This document shows positions 52,830 through 62,217 of a stretch of 64,000 bases of DNA, piece after piece (the first letter of the stretch is position 1; every line of letters starts with the position of its first letter). The notes under the pieces were generated by a model. It was not told the origin of the DNA. It ran no database searches and saw only the letters and a list, made by a program, of their open reading frames with translations. The DNA comes from Planctomycetota bacterium (GTDB taxonomy: Bacteria; Planctomycetota; Planctomycetia; Pirellulales; Pirellulaceae): the NCBI GenBank assembly GCA_026692865.1, contig JAPLNI010000058.1, positions 248,001 to 312,000 of the forward strand, given 5' to 3'. The position numbers and the translations under genes were made by a program.

Positions 52830-54329
52830 CTAAAGCTTTCCAAAGCGTGCTCGAGTGACTTCAACCGCCTTGAGTAACGCTCCCGCTTTATTGACTGTTT
52901 CTTGATACTCAGATGCGGGATCACTTTCTGCAACCAGACCCGCCCCCGCCTGAAGATAAATTTTTCCGCCACAGATCACCATAGTTCGAAGGGCAATGCA
53001 CGTATCCATGTTGCCGCGATAATCGAAGTAACCTACTGCACCGCCGTAAGGACCGCGACGTGTTGGTTCGATCGCATCGATGATTTCCATCGCTCGAACT
53101 TTAGGAGCACCACTGACTGTCCCGGCAGGTAACGCTGCTTTAAAAGCATCCATCGCGGTGAGATCGTCTCGAAGCGTTCCTTCTACATTGGAAGAAATAT
53201 GCATCACGTGCGAATACTGTTCAACAGCCATCACGTTCGAAAGAACCACAGACCCAAACTTTGCAACGCGACCAACATCATTCCGTCCCAGATCCACGAG
53301 CATCACATGCTCGGCTCGCTCCTTGGGATCATTGAGGAGCTCCTCGGCAAGCCGGCAGTCTTCCTCAGCCGTCTTTCCCCGTGGGCGGGTTCCCGCTAGT
53401 GGTCGAACGGTTACTTGCGAGTCCATCACACGACACATCACTTCAGGCGAGCTACCAACCAAGATGGCTTGAGGAGTTCGCACGAAGAACATAAACGGGC
53501 TTGGATTGATTACTCGGAGTGACCGATAGACTTCGAAGGGTTCGACATCGCACTCGACCTCGAAGCGTTGACTGATAACGACTTGAAAAATATCGCCGGC
53601 TCGGATGTACTCGTTGCAGGTTCGAACTGCGTCTTCGAATTGATCTCGAGTGAAATTTGATTTCGCTTTGATCGTTGTTGGTCCGCCCAGGACAATATCC
53701 GCTGGACGACTTGCAGGGAGCTCGCGAGAAAGTGCGTCAACAGTCTTTTGGATCTCTTTCTGAGCACTTGCATAGGCGACCTCAACCGATGCAAACTTTG
53801 ATACTTCGACGAGCGAAATAACCAGATATGTTTTCGTAATGTTGTCGAACACGACCAAGTGATGATAGAAACCGAGGTCGATATCGGGTAACCCGCGATC
53901 GTCGGCGGGAGCGTCTGGTAGCTTTTCAACGTATCGAATTACATCGTAGGCCATGTAACCGATCGCACCTCCAAGGAATGGCGGAAGGCCATCGACCGGT
54001 GCGACTGAATGATTCTGAATTCGCTCCTGAAGCAGTTTGAGAGGATCCTCCGAGTGGGTTTCAGCGCGTGCGTCCCCTTCCTGCAAAAGTGTTCGCTCCC
54101 CCCAAGCAGCAAACCGAGCTTGTGGACGCGTCGCTACAAAGCTGTAGCGGCCCACTCTCTCGCCTCCAATGACGCTTTCGAAAAGGCAACCTGGCGAGAT
54201 TCCATCATCTAAAAGCTTGAAGGCTGTAACCGGCGTCAAGCCATCGGACAAAAGCCGACGATAAACCGGCACAAAGTTGTGATTGTCGGCAAGTTGTCGG
54301 AAATCCTCCAGGATCGGAAATGTCTTCAT
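52830..54329 (-). CDS. trpE: Anthranilate synthase component I
   Basis: 499 residues. It forms anthranilate from chorismate with the glutaminase TrpG, the first step of tryptophan synthesis. Conserved blocks are GDIFQVVISQRFEVE, VRPLAGTRPRGKTAEEDCRL, MLVDLGRNDVGRVAKFGSVV and GTVSGAPKVRAMEIIDAIEP. Length is normal. No trpG is adjacent. An LLESVIGG-like feedback site reads CLFESVIGGERVGRYSFVAT, consistent with tryptophan inhibition. It is the first gene of a seven-gene co-directional run. Confidence 0.95.
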   Translation of the reverse strand: MKTFPILEDFRQLADNHNFVPVYRRLLSDGLTPVTAFKLLDDGISPGCLFESVIGGERVGRYSFVATRPQARFAAWGERTLLQEGDARAETHSEDPLKLLQERIQNHSVAPVDGLPPFLGGAIGYMAYDVIRYVEKLPDAPADDRGLPDIDLGFYHHLVVFDNITKTYLVISLVEVSKFASVEVAYASAQKEIQKTVDALSRELPASRPADIVLGGPTTIKAKSNFTRDQFEDAVRTCNEYIRAGDIFQVVISQRFEVECDVEPFEVYRSLRVINPSPFMFFVRTPQAILVGSSPEVMCRVMDSQVTVRPLAGTRPRGKTAEEDCRLAEELLNDPKERAEHVMLVDLGRNDVGRVAKFGSVVLSNVMAVEQYSHVMHISSNVEGTLRDDLTAMDAFKAALPAGTVSGAPKVRAMEIIDAIEPTRRGPYGGAVGYFDYRGNMDTCIALRTMVICGGKIYLQAGAGLVAESDPASEYQETVNKAGALLKAVEVTRARFGKL

Positions 54330-54621
54330 GCGGCTTCAGCGAATTTTCTAGCTTGGTTCGGCGTTGGTAAACAAGTTTGTCACAGTAGATTGAGATGCAA
54401 AACGAAATCCTCTAGTCATAGTATAACGAAAAAAAGATGTCCTGAGCGGGTTGATAAGAACCGAGAATCGTGGCGAATCACAATTGCCAAATCATTGGGA
54501 TACGATATTGTACATTGCTCGGGTTACGCTCACTCAAGCCAAGGCCAAAATCAACGGATTGCAATATGGACTGTTCGCAAAAATAGTGCACGAATAATCA
54601 CCTTCACTGTGAGAATGTAAA

Positions 54622-55122
54622 ATGAAGTGCCAACACTGTGATAAACCTGCAACGTTTCACATCACTGAGTTAATCGATCCAAGCGAGCCCGCGAGCGTTC
54701 ACCTTTGCGAGGATCATGCGAGGGTTTACTTGGCTCAAGGCTCTACCGCTGGGCCCGTTTCGGCTCTCGCAGGCATGTTGGCAAAGCAACTCAAAATCGA
54801 GCAGGCCGCACAAAAGCTATCCGAAGTGGATCAAAAAACCTGCCCAGCTTGCGGGATCACCTTTGCTGAGTTCCGACAAGGTGGGCGTTTGGGCTGCGGT
54901 TACGATTATGTCCACTTCCAAGAGGATTTGGAGCCTCTGCTGATTAACATTCACGGTGCTACAGAGCACATAGGCAAACGCGCGTCGCAGGCTGAAGGAG
55001 CAGGCAATCGACAGCACGAAGTTGTACAACTTCGAAAGGAGATGAAGGCAGCGATCGAAAAAGAAGATTACGAGACCGCAGGCAAGCTTCGAGATCAAAT
55101 TCGAGAAATCGAAGCACAGTAG
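54622..55122 (+). CDS. McsA-like zinc-binding protein with UVR motif
   Basis: 166 residues. The N-terminal CQHCDKPATFHITEL and VHLCEDHA, the middle CPACGITFAEFRQGGRLGCG and the C-terminal UVR motif LRKEMKAAIEKEDYETAGKL follow the McsA/YacH layout. McsA activates the McsB protein-arginine kinase in the CtsR stress system. Two things differ: the usual second Cys of the LGCxxCY block is replaced (GCGYDYVHF), and no mcsB lies next to it. It may have a different partner. Confidence 0.85.
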   Translation: MKCQHCDKPATFHITELIDPSEPASVHLCEDHARVYLAQGSTAGPVSALAGMLAKQLKIEQAAQKLSEVDQKTCPACGITFAEFRQGGRLGCGYDYVHFQEDLEPLLINIHGATEHIGKRASQAEGAGNRQHEVVQLRKEMKAAIEKEDYETAGKLRDQIREIEAQ

Positions 55123-55241
55123 TCGCTACGAAATCGCTACAAACTTGTTTATCTCAAGTTCTTTTCGATGCTTCCTGCTAACCGCAAATAGTTCACTTAT
55201 TCGAAAGCCTGAACTTTTCATTGAACTACTTGCCTCTCGAT

Positions 55242-55302
55242 CCTGATGCGTTAGCCGATCTTAACCGACCAGTGCAGAAGCGTGGCTAACGCCATCGGCT
55301 CA
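55242..55302. repeat. Palindromic repeat (GGCTAACGCC/GGCTCA family), full but uneven copy
   Basis: Left arm CCTGATGCGTTAGCC (55242-55256) is shortened relative to the right arm GTGGCTAACGCCATCGGCTC (55282-55301). It lies between the convergent McsA-like and M3 peptidase genes. Confidence 0.6.
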
Positions 55303-55320
55303 GATTTCGTTAGTTTGCTT

Positions 55321-57420
55321 TTAGTCTTTCAAGCCGCGACGGACTAGCAGGGCGTCTACCGTTGGTTCGGCTCCGCTAAAGTCTTTGTACTGAAGCATCA
55401 TTTCTCGCGTTCCACCTTTAGAGAGTATTGTTTTGCGATAGCGATCACCATTCTCGCGTGTCAAACCTCCTTTGTCTCGCATCTTCGCAAAAGCGTCTGC
55501 TGCGAGCACTTCGCTCCATAGATATGCGTAATAGCCAGCCGAATATCCTCCGGACCAAACGTGTGCGAAGTAAGCGGTCTTATATCTCGGTGGTACTGGA
55601 CCGTAGTCAACGCCCATGTCATGAAGAGCGGAGGCTTCGAATTGCTCAACATCGCTTGGGATTTCGTCGGGGCGTAGCGAGTGCCACTGCAAATCCAGCA
55701 GCGCAGCCGAAAGATACTCGAGCGTATCAAAACCTTTGTTGAATTTGTTTGCTGCGATGCTCTTTTCAAGTAAGGGCAAAGGAATCGGTTCGCCAGTTTT
55801 GTAATGCTTCGCATAATTCTTCAAAACGATTGGATCGATCGCCCAGTCCTCATGAAACGTCGATGGAAATTCGACAAAGTCACGCGGTGTGTTTGTCCCC
55901 GAGAGCGTTGGATACTCTACATCCGAAAACAATCCGTGAACGCCGTGCCCAAGCTCGTGAAACATGGTCATTACATGGTCGAGCGTCAGGAGTGTCGGTT
56001 CGCCATCTGCAGGACGAGGAATGTTCATCACGTTCAGGATAACGGGCTTTTGATTTAGCAGACGCGATTGCGATAAATAAGCGTCCATCCATGCACCCCC
56101 ACGCTTCGAATCGCGTTGATAGTAGTCTGCATAAAACAAACCAAGAACTTTTCCGTCACCATCCAAGACGTCGAAGACTCGTACCGTTGGATGGTAAACC
56201 GGAAGATCCGTTCGCTCCTTGAAGCTAACTCCGTATAGCTGATTCATGGTGAAGAAAACGCCGTTTTTCAAGACGCTGTCAATCTCAAAGTAGGGCTTCA
56301 CTAAGTTCTCGTCGATGTCGTACTTTTCTTCTCGAACACGTTCAGCGTAGTACTCCCAATCCCAAGGCATCACCTCGTCGTTGATGCCATCTTTCTTCAT
56401 GGCGGCTTCGATATCTTTTGCTTCAATCATCGCTTTATCGACAACCTGTGGAGCTAAATTTTGGAGCATTTTTAGAGCGGCTTCGGGGTTCGCGGCCATT
56501 TGATTTTCAAGTGTAAAGGCCGCATGGCTTTTGTAACCAAGCAGTTGTGCACGTTGTGCTCGCAGTTGTGCGAGCTTCAACACCAATGGACGATTATCAA
56601 TCCCAGCCGTACCGTTAACCGATTGCCCAAGCCCGCGATAAGCAGAAGCTTCCCAAACGCGTTGCCGAAGAGCACGATCCTTGAGCGACGACAGCACAGG
56701 TTGACGAGTCGTGTTCGTGATTGGAAGGAGGAACTTTCCAGCCGCCCCTTTCGCTGTCGCTGCTTCTGCTGCAGCTTTGACTTCGGCTTCGGATAGTCCG
56801 GCCAGGTCATCACGAGAAGCAACCAAAACGGCCCGCTCCTTGGTAATCGCCAATAGATTATTTTGGAATTGCGTGGTGAGCGAGGAGAGCTCTTCATTGA
56901 TCGCACGAATCTTCGTTTGGTCCGCACTTGAGAGTCTTGCACCCGCTCGTAAGAACGACTCGTAGTGTTCCTTAAGCAAACGCCCCTGCTCTTCGTTCAG
57001 CCCTAGAGAATCTTTCTTTTTCCACAATGTCTCGACGCGTTGAAAGAGTTTCGGATTCAGTAAAATATTGTCCGAATGCGTCGCGAGCATAGGAGCAATT
57101 TTCTCTTCAAGTTCCTGGATTTGATCATCTGAGTTTGCAGAAGCCAAATTAAAAAATATCGCTCCAGTCCGCTCTAGAATCTCGCCGGACTTTTCCATCG
57201 CGACGAGTGTATTATCAAACGTTGGCTCCGAAGTAAGATTTGCGATTGCCTCGGATTCGTCGATTTGTTGCTTCATGCCGGCTTCAAAAGCGGGCATGAA
57301 GTGCTCATGTCGGATTTTCGAAAAATCAGGAGCTCCTAATGGGAGAGGACTTGTAACCAAAAGCGGATTATCGTTAGCCATAAAACAAAATGTAGAAGCG
57401 AGTAACAGGTGGTAAAGCAT
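55321..57420 (-). CDS. M3-family oligopeptidase
   Basis: About 699 residues from ATG at 57420 (MLYHLLLASTFCFMANDNPL). The frame is open to 57651, but that part overlaps the divergent VWA gene and is not family-like. M3 peptidases cleave oligopeptides with zinc: TMFHELGHGVHGLFS carries HExxH. The conserved ESEAIANLTSEPTFDNTLVA start and DFVEFPSTFHEDW follow the Dcp/OpdA pattern. The weak hydrophobic start could be a signal peptide; with a start at 57381 it would be cytoplasmic. Confidence 0.93.
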   Translation of the reverse strand: MLYHLLLASTFCFMANDNPLLVTSPLPLGAPDFSKIRHEHFMPAFEAGMKQQIDESEAIANLTSEPTFDNTLVAMEKSGEILERTGAIFFNLASANSDDQIQELEEKIAPMLATHSDNILLNPKLFQRVETLWKKKDSLGLNEEQGRLLKEHYESFLRAGARLSSADQTKIRAINEELSSLTTQFQNNLLAITKERAVLVASRDDLAGLSEAEVKAAAEAATAKGAAGKFLLPITNTTRQPVLSSLKDRALRQRVWEASAYRGLGQSVNGTAGIDNRPLVLKLAQLRAQRAQLLGYKSHAAFTLENQMAANPEAALKMLQNLAPQVVDKAMIEAKDIEAAMKKDGINDEVMPWDWEYYAERVREEKYDIDENLVKPYFEIDSVLKNGVFFTMNQLYGVSFKERTDLPVYHPTVRVFDVLDGDGKVLGLFYADYYQRDSKRGGAWMDAYLSQSRLLNQKPVILNVMNIPRPADGEPTLLTLDHVMTMFHELGHGVHGLFSDVEYPTLSGTNTPRDFVEFPSTFHEDWAIDPIVLKNYAKHYKTGEPIPLPLLEKSIAANKFNKGFDTLEYLSAALLDLQWHSLRPDEIPSDVEQFEASALHDMGVDYGPVPPRYKTAYFAHVWSGGYSAGYYAYLWSEVLAADAFAKMRDKGGLTRENGDRYRKTILSKGGTREMMLQYKDFSGAEPTVDALLVRRGLKD

Positions 57421-57583
57421 AGGTAGCTGTCCCCAGTCGAAAAGGAACGAATTTGAACAAGTGGCAATCTCTCGAGATCCCAACAACCGAATTGTAACGA
57501 ATTGTCGCGTTCTGAGTTGCCGCCTCGCGTACAATGCGTTGCCAGAAATGTGCATGAATGTTCCAAGCGGATGGTAGAGGACT

Positions 57584-59377
57584 ATGAGCAACCGAGAGAT
57601 TCCAAACGACGACTCACACCCAAGTGAATTCACCGACGCGGCTGCCAACAAACGCGCTCCAAAGGCCGCACTCGCAGCGTCGAAGCGGACACTCGGCGGC
57701 GTTGTCCATACCTATCAGAAGTTCAATCCAGTTGACTTCCCCAGCCCAACAGCCCCGCCGCCAGATCTGCTCAGCGGCGCCTTCGATTATGCGATGGCCT
57801 ATGGCAGCCAACGCGAACTGACCGAAGAAGAACTTGCCCGAGCCGTTCGCTTGGACCCAAGCCAGATTGCTGGATTGGGGCCAAGTATTGATATGCTTCG
57901 AGCCATGCTGGAAGAGCGAAAGCGTAAGATTCTTGAAAAACATGAAACGGATTCGGTGCAAAAGAAAGCCAACAACCGATTCGAACAAAGTACAAAACAA
58001 GCGAACCCACCAGCCAAACTGAAAGCAGATTTTAATGTCGCAGTGAAGCACCAACAAATCTATCTTCTCGAACGATTGTGGTATCGAGCCGAAGATGACA
58101 ACGGGCCATTTGCGGGCCAGCTAATGAAGGTGATGGAGTCGCTTGGTGACAAGTACCAGATCGATGAGCTTGCAAGTAAGTACGCGTTCTACGGTCATGA
58201 ACGCATGTCGATTCCCGAGGCGATCGAGATCAAAAAGGAACTCGAGAAGATCGATGAACTTTTGAAGCAACTGGAAGAAGCGGCAAAGACTGCTCAAATT
58301 GGCTTGATCGATATGGAAGCACTTGCCGAGTTCGCAGCACCTCAAGACATGGAGCAGCTCGAAGAAATTCGTCGACAAGTCGAAAACTTGGTTCGTGAAG
58401 CGGCCGAACGCCAAGGGTTAGATAAGACAGAAAAAGGGGGATACCGGCTGACCCCAAAAGCATTCAAAACATTCCAAGCGAGACTACTCGAGAGAATCTT
58501 TAGTGGCCTCCAGGCAGGTCGAAGCGGGAGGCACTCGGGACGGATCGTAGGCGAAGGAAGTGTCGAGCTACCAACCACGAAGGCCTACGAGTTTGGAGAT
58601 TCCTTGGCAAATTTGGATGTCACCCAGTCTGTTATCAACGCAATGATCAAACGACCAGACGACAAGGAAGTTCGACTACGAAGCGATGACTTGGAAATCT
58701 TTCGTACACGGAATAGCCCCAAGTGTGCCACTTGCGTCATCATGGACATGAGTGGTTCGATGCGATACGACGGGCAGTACATGAATGTCAAGCGAATGGC
58801 GCTCGCGCTGCAAGGTTTAATTACTTCTGAATATCCTGGTGACTTCCTTCGCTTCATCGAGATGTTCACGTTTGCCAAGCTTCGTACAGCAGGCGAGATT
58901 ATCGATTTAATGCCTAAGCCTGTCACGATCCACGACCCTTGGGTACGCTTGAAATGTGACATGAGTAGTGACGAAGTATCCGAACATCAAATTCACCCAC
59001 ACTTCACAAATATTCAGCACGCTCTAAGACTTGCACGTCAAAATCTTGCGACTTGCGACACACCGAACAAGCAGATTGTGTTGATAACTGACGGGTTACC
59101 CACTGCGCACTTCGAAGACGAAATGCTTTATATGCTCTATCCCCCAGATCCGCGAACCGAGCAGGCAACGATGCGAGAAGGAAGAATGGCTGCAAAGGAA
59201 GGGATCGTCATCAATATGTTTCTCGTGCCAAGTTGGTCGCAGTCGGAAGAAGACATCCGTTTCGCTCATCGACTAGCAGAAACCACAAAAGGCCGAGTCT
59301 TTTTCACGGCAGGCAATGATCTCGATCGCTTCGTCGTATGGGATTATGTCAACAAGAAGCGCGAGATCATTGGTTAG
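57584..59377 (+). CDS. VWA domain protein with coiled-coil N-terminus
   Basis: 597 residues. The first ~330 residues are charged and helical (EIKKELEKIDELLKQLEEAA is a likely coiled coil). A C-terminal VWA domain follows with MIDAS motif CVIMDMSGSMRYDGQYMNVK, and LITDGLPTAHF later in it. There is no signal peptide or membrane helix. Such VWA proteins are usually partners of MoxR/ChlI-type AAA ATPases (CoxE-like), but no ATPase gene is adjacent. It is divergent from the M3 peptidase. Confidence 0.85.
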   Translation: MSNREIPNDDSHPSEFTDAAANKRAPKAALAASKRTLGGVVHTYQKFNPVDFPSPTAPPPDLLSGAFDYAMAYGSQRELTEEELARAVRLDPSQIAGLGPSIDMLRAMLEERKRKILEKHETDSVQKKANNRFEQSTKQANPPAKLKADFNVAVKHQQIYLLERLWYRAEDDNGPFAGQLMKVMESLGDKYQIDELASKYAFYGHERMSIPEAIEIKKELEKIDELLKQLEEAAKTAQIGLIDMEALAEFAAPQDMEQLEEIRRQVENLVREAAERQGLDKTEKGGYRLTPKAFKTFQARLLERIFSGLQAGRSGRHSGRIVGEGSVELPTTKAYEFGDSLANLDVTQSVINAMIKRPDDKEVRLRSDDLEIFRTRNSPKCATCVIMDMSGSMRYDGQYMNVKRMALALQGLITSEYPGDFLRFIEMFTFAKLRTAGEIIDLMPKPVTIHDPWVRLKCDMSSDEVSEHQIHPHFTNIQHALRLARQNLATCDTPNKQIVLITDGLPTAHFEDEMLYMLYPPDPRTEQATMREGRMAAKEGIVINMFLVPSWSQSEEDIRFAHRLAETTKGRVFFTAGNDLDRFVVWDYVNKKREIIG

Positions 59378-59418
59378 AGCGGCTAAACAGCAATGTTCTT
59401 GTGAATAATTCGGACTTT

Positions 59419-60255
59419 TTATCCAAGAGCTTTGCTTCGTGCAGTGGCTGCTAGAATGGCATCGATGATGGCTGATCGGATACCGCGTTGCTCAAGGACC
59501 GCGAGGGCTGCGATGGTCGTGCCTGCTGGGCTGGTGACTTGGTCTTTGAGGACCGCGGGATGTTGTCCTGTTTCTTGAACCATCTTGGCGGTGCCTAAGA
59601 CAGTTTGCACGGCTAGTTGAGTTGCAACCTCTCTCGATAGCCCTGCCGCTACGCCTCCATCTGCCATAGCCTCGATGATCAAAAGCACATACGCCGGACC
59701 AGAACCCGAAAGACCTGTCACGGCGTGAAGTAATGAATCACTAACATGAACAACTGAGCCGACGCTTTTGAGAAACTGTTCGGACCATTGCCGATCGGTA
59801 TCGTTTACGTCGCGACCACATGTCATTCCACTCGCTCCTGCAAGAACTTGTGCAGGCGTATTGGGCATGACGCGGATGATCGCATGCGTTCCGAACCACT
59901 CTGAAAGTTGTGATAGGGAGATCCCAGCAGCGATCGATATCAAGCAGTGGTCACCATGGACTAGCGTCTTAAGTGAACCAGCAATCTCTCGTAAGATCTG
60001 TGGCTTTACCGAGAGGATTATCCGGTCACAAACGGGAAACAGCTCGTTGCCCGATGAGACGATGGTGCAACCTGGAAAAGCTTCGGCGAGTTTCCACTGT
60101 TGAGCCGCAGAAGGCTCACAAAACATGAGGCCGCTTGCGTTGGTTAGCTCGCTGGCGAGGGCTCCTTTTGCGAGTGCCGTCGCCATCTGTCCACCGCCAA
60201 GGAATCCGAGTTTTTTTGAAGGCATCGATGTGGGCAGAGATGGCGTGGTTGTCAT
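59419..60255 (-). CDS. proC: Pyrroline-5-carboxylate reductase
   Basis: 278 residues. ProC reduces pyrroline-5-carboxylate to proline with NAD(P)H. The Rossmann start KLGFLGGGQMATALAKG, the motif RVMPNTPAQVLAGASGM and the C-terminal dimer motif AVTGLSGSGPAYVLLIIEAM, then VTSPAGTTIAAL, are intact. The first ten residues are probably untranslated or variable (an ATG at 60225 gives MPSKKLGF). It converges on the VWA gene and is divergent from the NCS1 transporter. Confidence 0.97.
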   Translation of the reverse strand: MTTTPSLPTSMPSKKLGFLGGGQMATALAKGALASELTNASGLMFCEPSAAQQWKLAEAFPGCTIVSSGNELFPVCDRIILSVKPQILREIAGSLKTLVHGDHCLISIAAGISLSQLSEWFGTHAIIRVMPNTPAQVLAGASGMTCGRDVNDTDRQWSEQFLKSVGSVVHVSDSLLHAVTGLSGSGPAYVLLIIEAMADGGVAAGLSREVATQLAVQTVLGTAKMVQETGQHPAVLKDQVTSPAGTTIAALAVLEQRGIRSAIIDAILAATARSKALG

Positions 60256-60304
60256 AAATTTTATTCGAACTGTAAAAATGGCGAAGCGGATCTGAAACCG
60301 ATGC

Positions 60305-60328
60305 CTGAATTCTTACGAATTCAGCTAT
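60305..60328 (+). repeat. REP-like hairpin, TTAC loop / GCTAC-type trailer family (copy D)
   Basis: CTGAATTC-TTAC-GAATTCAG is a perfect 8-bp stem with the TTAC loop, followed by CTAT. It lies in the divergent proC/NCS1 gap, so it is not a terminator for either gene. Confidence 0.7.
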
Positions 60329-60512
60329 TCCAAATTTTGTTTGGGAAAAACACTAATTGTGGTCAGTAGAAGATATCGGCTATATGCCACCTCTAGAAGC
60401 ATCCCCGATCGCTTAGGACTTGATTATAATCGGTCGTTCTCCCTCTCCATCCAGGTACTTCAATCATCAACTGTAAATTTGCGTAAGCTGAGTAAGAACG
60501 GAATGGGTTGGT

Positions 60513-62024
60513 ATGGCTGCTGTTGCTGAACAAATGGGAATTGTCGAGATTTTGCCGGAAAGTATAGCTAGTTCGCCGTATTCAAGTCCTGATATGGCTC
60601 CGGTTCCATTGGCCGAGAGGCGTTGGGGCACCAAAGACATGGCGGTTCTTTGGATTTCTATGTCGGCCTGTATCCCGACCTACACGCTTGCGTCAAGCAT
60701 GATCGACCAAGGAATGAATTGGTCCCAAGCGGTCCTGACGATTCTGCTTGGCAACATCATCGTTTTGATTCCGATGATCCTGAATGCTCACGCTGGAACC
60801 AAGTACGGAATCTCATTTCCCATCTACTGCAGAAGCTCGTTTGGAATCGTTGGAGCAAACGTTCCTGCGGTCCTTCGAGCGTTGGTCGCTTGTGGTTGGT
60901 TTGGGATTCAAACGTGGATTGGTGGAGCTGCAATTTTTTCTATTCTGGCAATCATGATTCCGTCGGTGATCAACTCCGCCGCCATAACGGGACTTGGGAT
61001 CAGTGGCTCACAATTAGGATGCTTTCTGTTTTTTTGGCTACTCAACATGATAGTGATTTTTCGTGGCGTTGATTCCATTCGTCTGCTTCTGAACATCAAG
61101 GCACCGTTACTTATACTGTTGGGGATCTTGTTTTTGGGATGGGCATATTTCGCAGCAGATGGATTCGGGCCGATGCTCGCAAAGCCATCGGAGTTTATTG
61201 AGGGGGGACCACAAGCAGGAAAATTCTGGAGCGTGTTCTTTCCGGCGTTGACTGCTAACGTGGGTTTTTGGGCTACGTTATCGTTGAACATTCCCGACTT
61301 TAGCCGATACGCAACGTCGCAGCGTGCGCAGGCACTCGGACAAGCTCTTGGGCTACCGACAACGATGGCTTTCTTTTCATTTATCGGAGTTGCTATTACT
61401 AGCGCAACGGTCGTTATCTTTGGGAAAACGATCTGGGATCCGGTAGAAGTGCTCAGCCGCTTTCAGAATCCATACATACTTGTGTTTGCTATGCTTTCGC
61501 TTTGCATCGCGACACTCGCAACCAACATCGCAGCCAATGTAGTCAGCCCAGCAAACGATTTCGCTCATTTGTGGCCCTCGAAGATTTCCTTCCGGACAGG
61601 TGGACTGATCACCGGATTCATCGGGATCTTGATCCAACCCTGGAGGCTTGTCGCCGATCCCAGTGGTTATATTTACACGTGGTTGATCGCCTATTCCGCT
61701 TTGCTTGGAGCGATCGGCGGAATCTTGATCGCGGACTATTATCTGATTCGACGGACAAACTTAAACTTGGCCGAACTCTATCAACCGAGCGGGCAATATT
61801 GGTATGGGACGGGCTGGAATTGGCGAGCGATGTTGGCATTGGTGCTTGGTATTCTTCCGTGCATACCAGGCTTTCTTGGAACGATAATGCCGACGATGAC
61901 TATCGATCCGTTTTGGATGCAGCTCTATCACTATGCGTGGTTCATCAGCTTCGCCATTGCGGCAGCCATTTACTCGGGGCTGATGTGGTCATTTCGCAAG
62001 TTGTTTGCAAACGGCAATCCCTAA
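60513..62024 (+). CDS. NCS1-family nucleobase/cation symporter
   Basis: 503 residues with about twelve membrane helices. The NCS1 pattern is seen in DMAVLWISMSACIPTYTLAS, GTKYGISFPIYCRSSFGIVG, CGWFGIQTWIGG and ATNIAANVVSPANDFAHLWP. The family imports nucleobases, allantoin, hydantoins or vitamins with Na+ or H+. The substrate here is not set by sequence alone. The uraH gene at 52454 allows a purine-catabolism role, but the two are 8 kb apart. Followed by uxaE after 193 bp. Confidence 0.93.
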   Translation: MAAVAEQMGIVEILPESIASSPYSSPDMAPVPLAERRWGTKDMAVLWISMSACIPTYTLASSMIDQGMNWSQAVLTILLGNIIVLIPMILNAHAGTKYGISFPIYCRSSFGIVGANVPAVLRALVACGWFGIQTWIGGAAIFSILAIMIPSVINSAAITGLGISGSQLGCFLFFWLLNMIVIFRGVDSIRLLLNIKAPLLILLGILFLGWAYFAADGFGPMLAKPSEFIEGGPQAGKFWSVFFPALTANVGFWATLSLNIPDFSRYATSQRAQALGQALGLPTTMAFFSFIGVAITSATVVIFGKTIWDPVEVLSRFQNPYILVFAMLSLCIATLATNIAANVVSPANDFAHLWPSKISFRTGGLITGFIGILIQPWRLVADPSGYIYTWLIAYSALLGAIGGILIADYYLIRRTNLNLAELYQPSGQYWYGTGWNWRAMLALVLGILPCIPGFLGTIMPTMTIDPFWMQLYHYAWFISFAIAAAIYSGLMWSFRKLFANGNP

Positions 62025-62132
62025 ACTTGTTGTGCGTCTACTCCTGGACGAATCCCCACCTACTTCATGTCATACTCAATTACGGTATGATTGAATTCGA
62101 GTTGTCGCTTTCGAATTGGTGTTTCCCGATGT

Positions 62133-62173
62133 CCACCGCGAACCTCTCTGTGCCCTCCGTGGCTCTGTGTTTC
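62133..62173. repeat. CTCTGTG-rich intergenic element
   Basis: CCACCGCGAACCTCTCTGTG followed by CCCTCCGTGGCTCTGTGTTT contains two exact CTCTGTG copies around a CCGTGG core. From memory, close variants of this string recur between genes in many unrelated bacteria. It lies in the gap upstream of uxaE. Confidence 0.5.
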
Positions 62174-62217
62174 AGTCTTGTAGTAGATAACTTCCTCTCA
62201 ATTCCCATGGTGACTTT

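Noticed and set aside
52805-52972. N-terminal extension of uraH
   Set aside because: It overlaps trpE, and the conserved HIUase sequence starts at the ATG at 52804.
57421-57651. N-terminal extension of the M3 peptidase
   Set aside because: It overlaps the divergent VWA gene and is not family-like; the ATG at 57420 fits.
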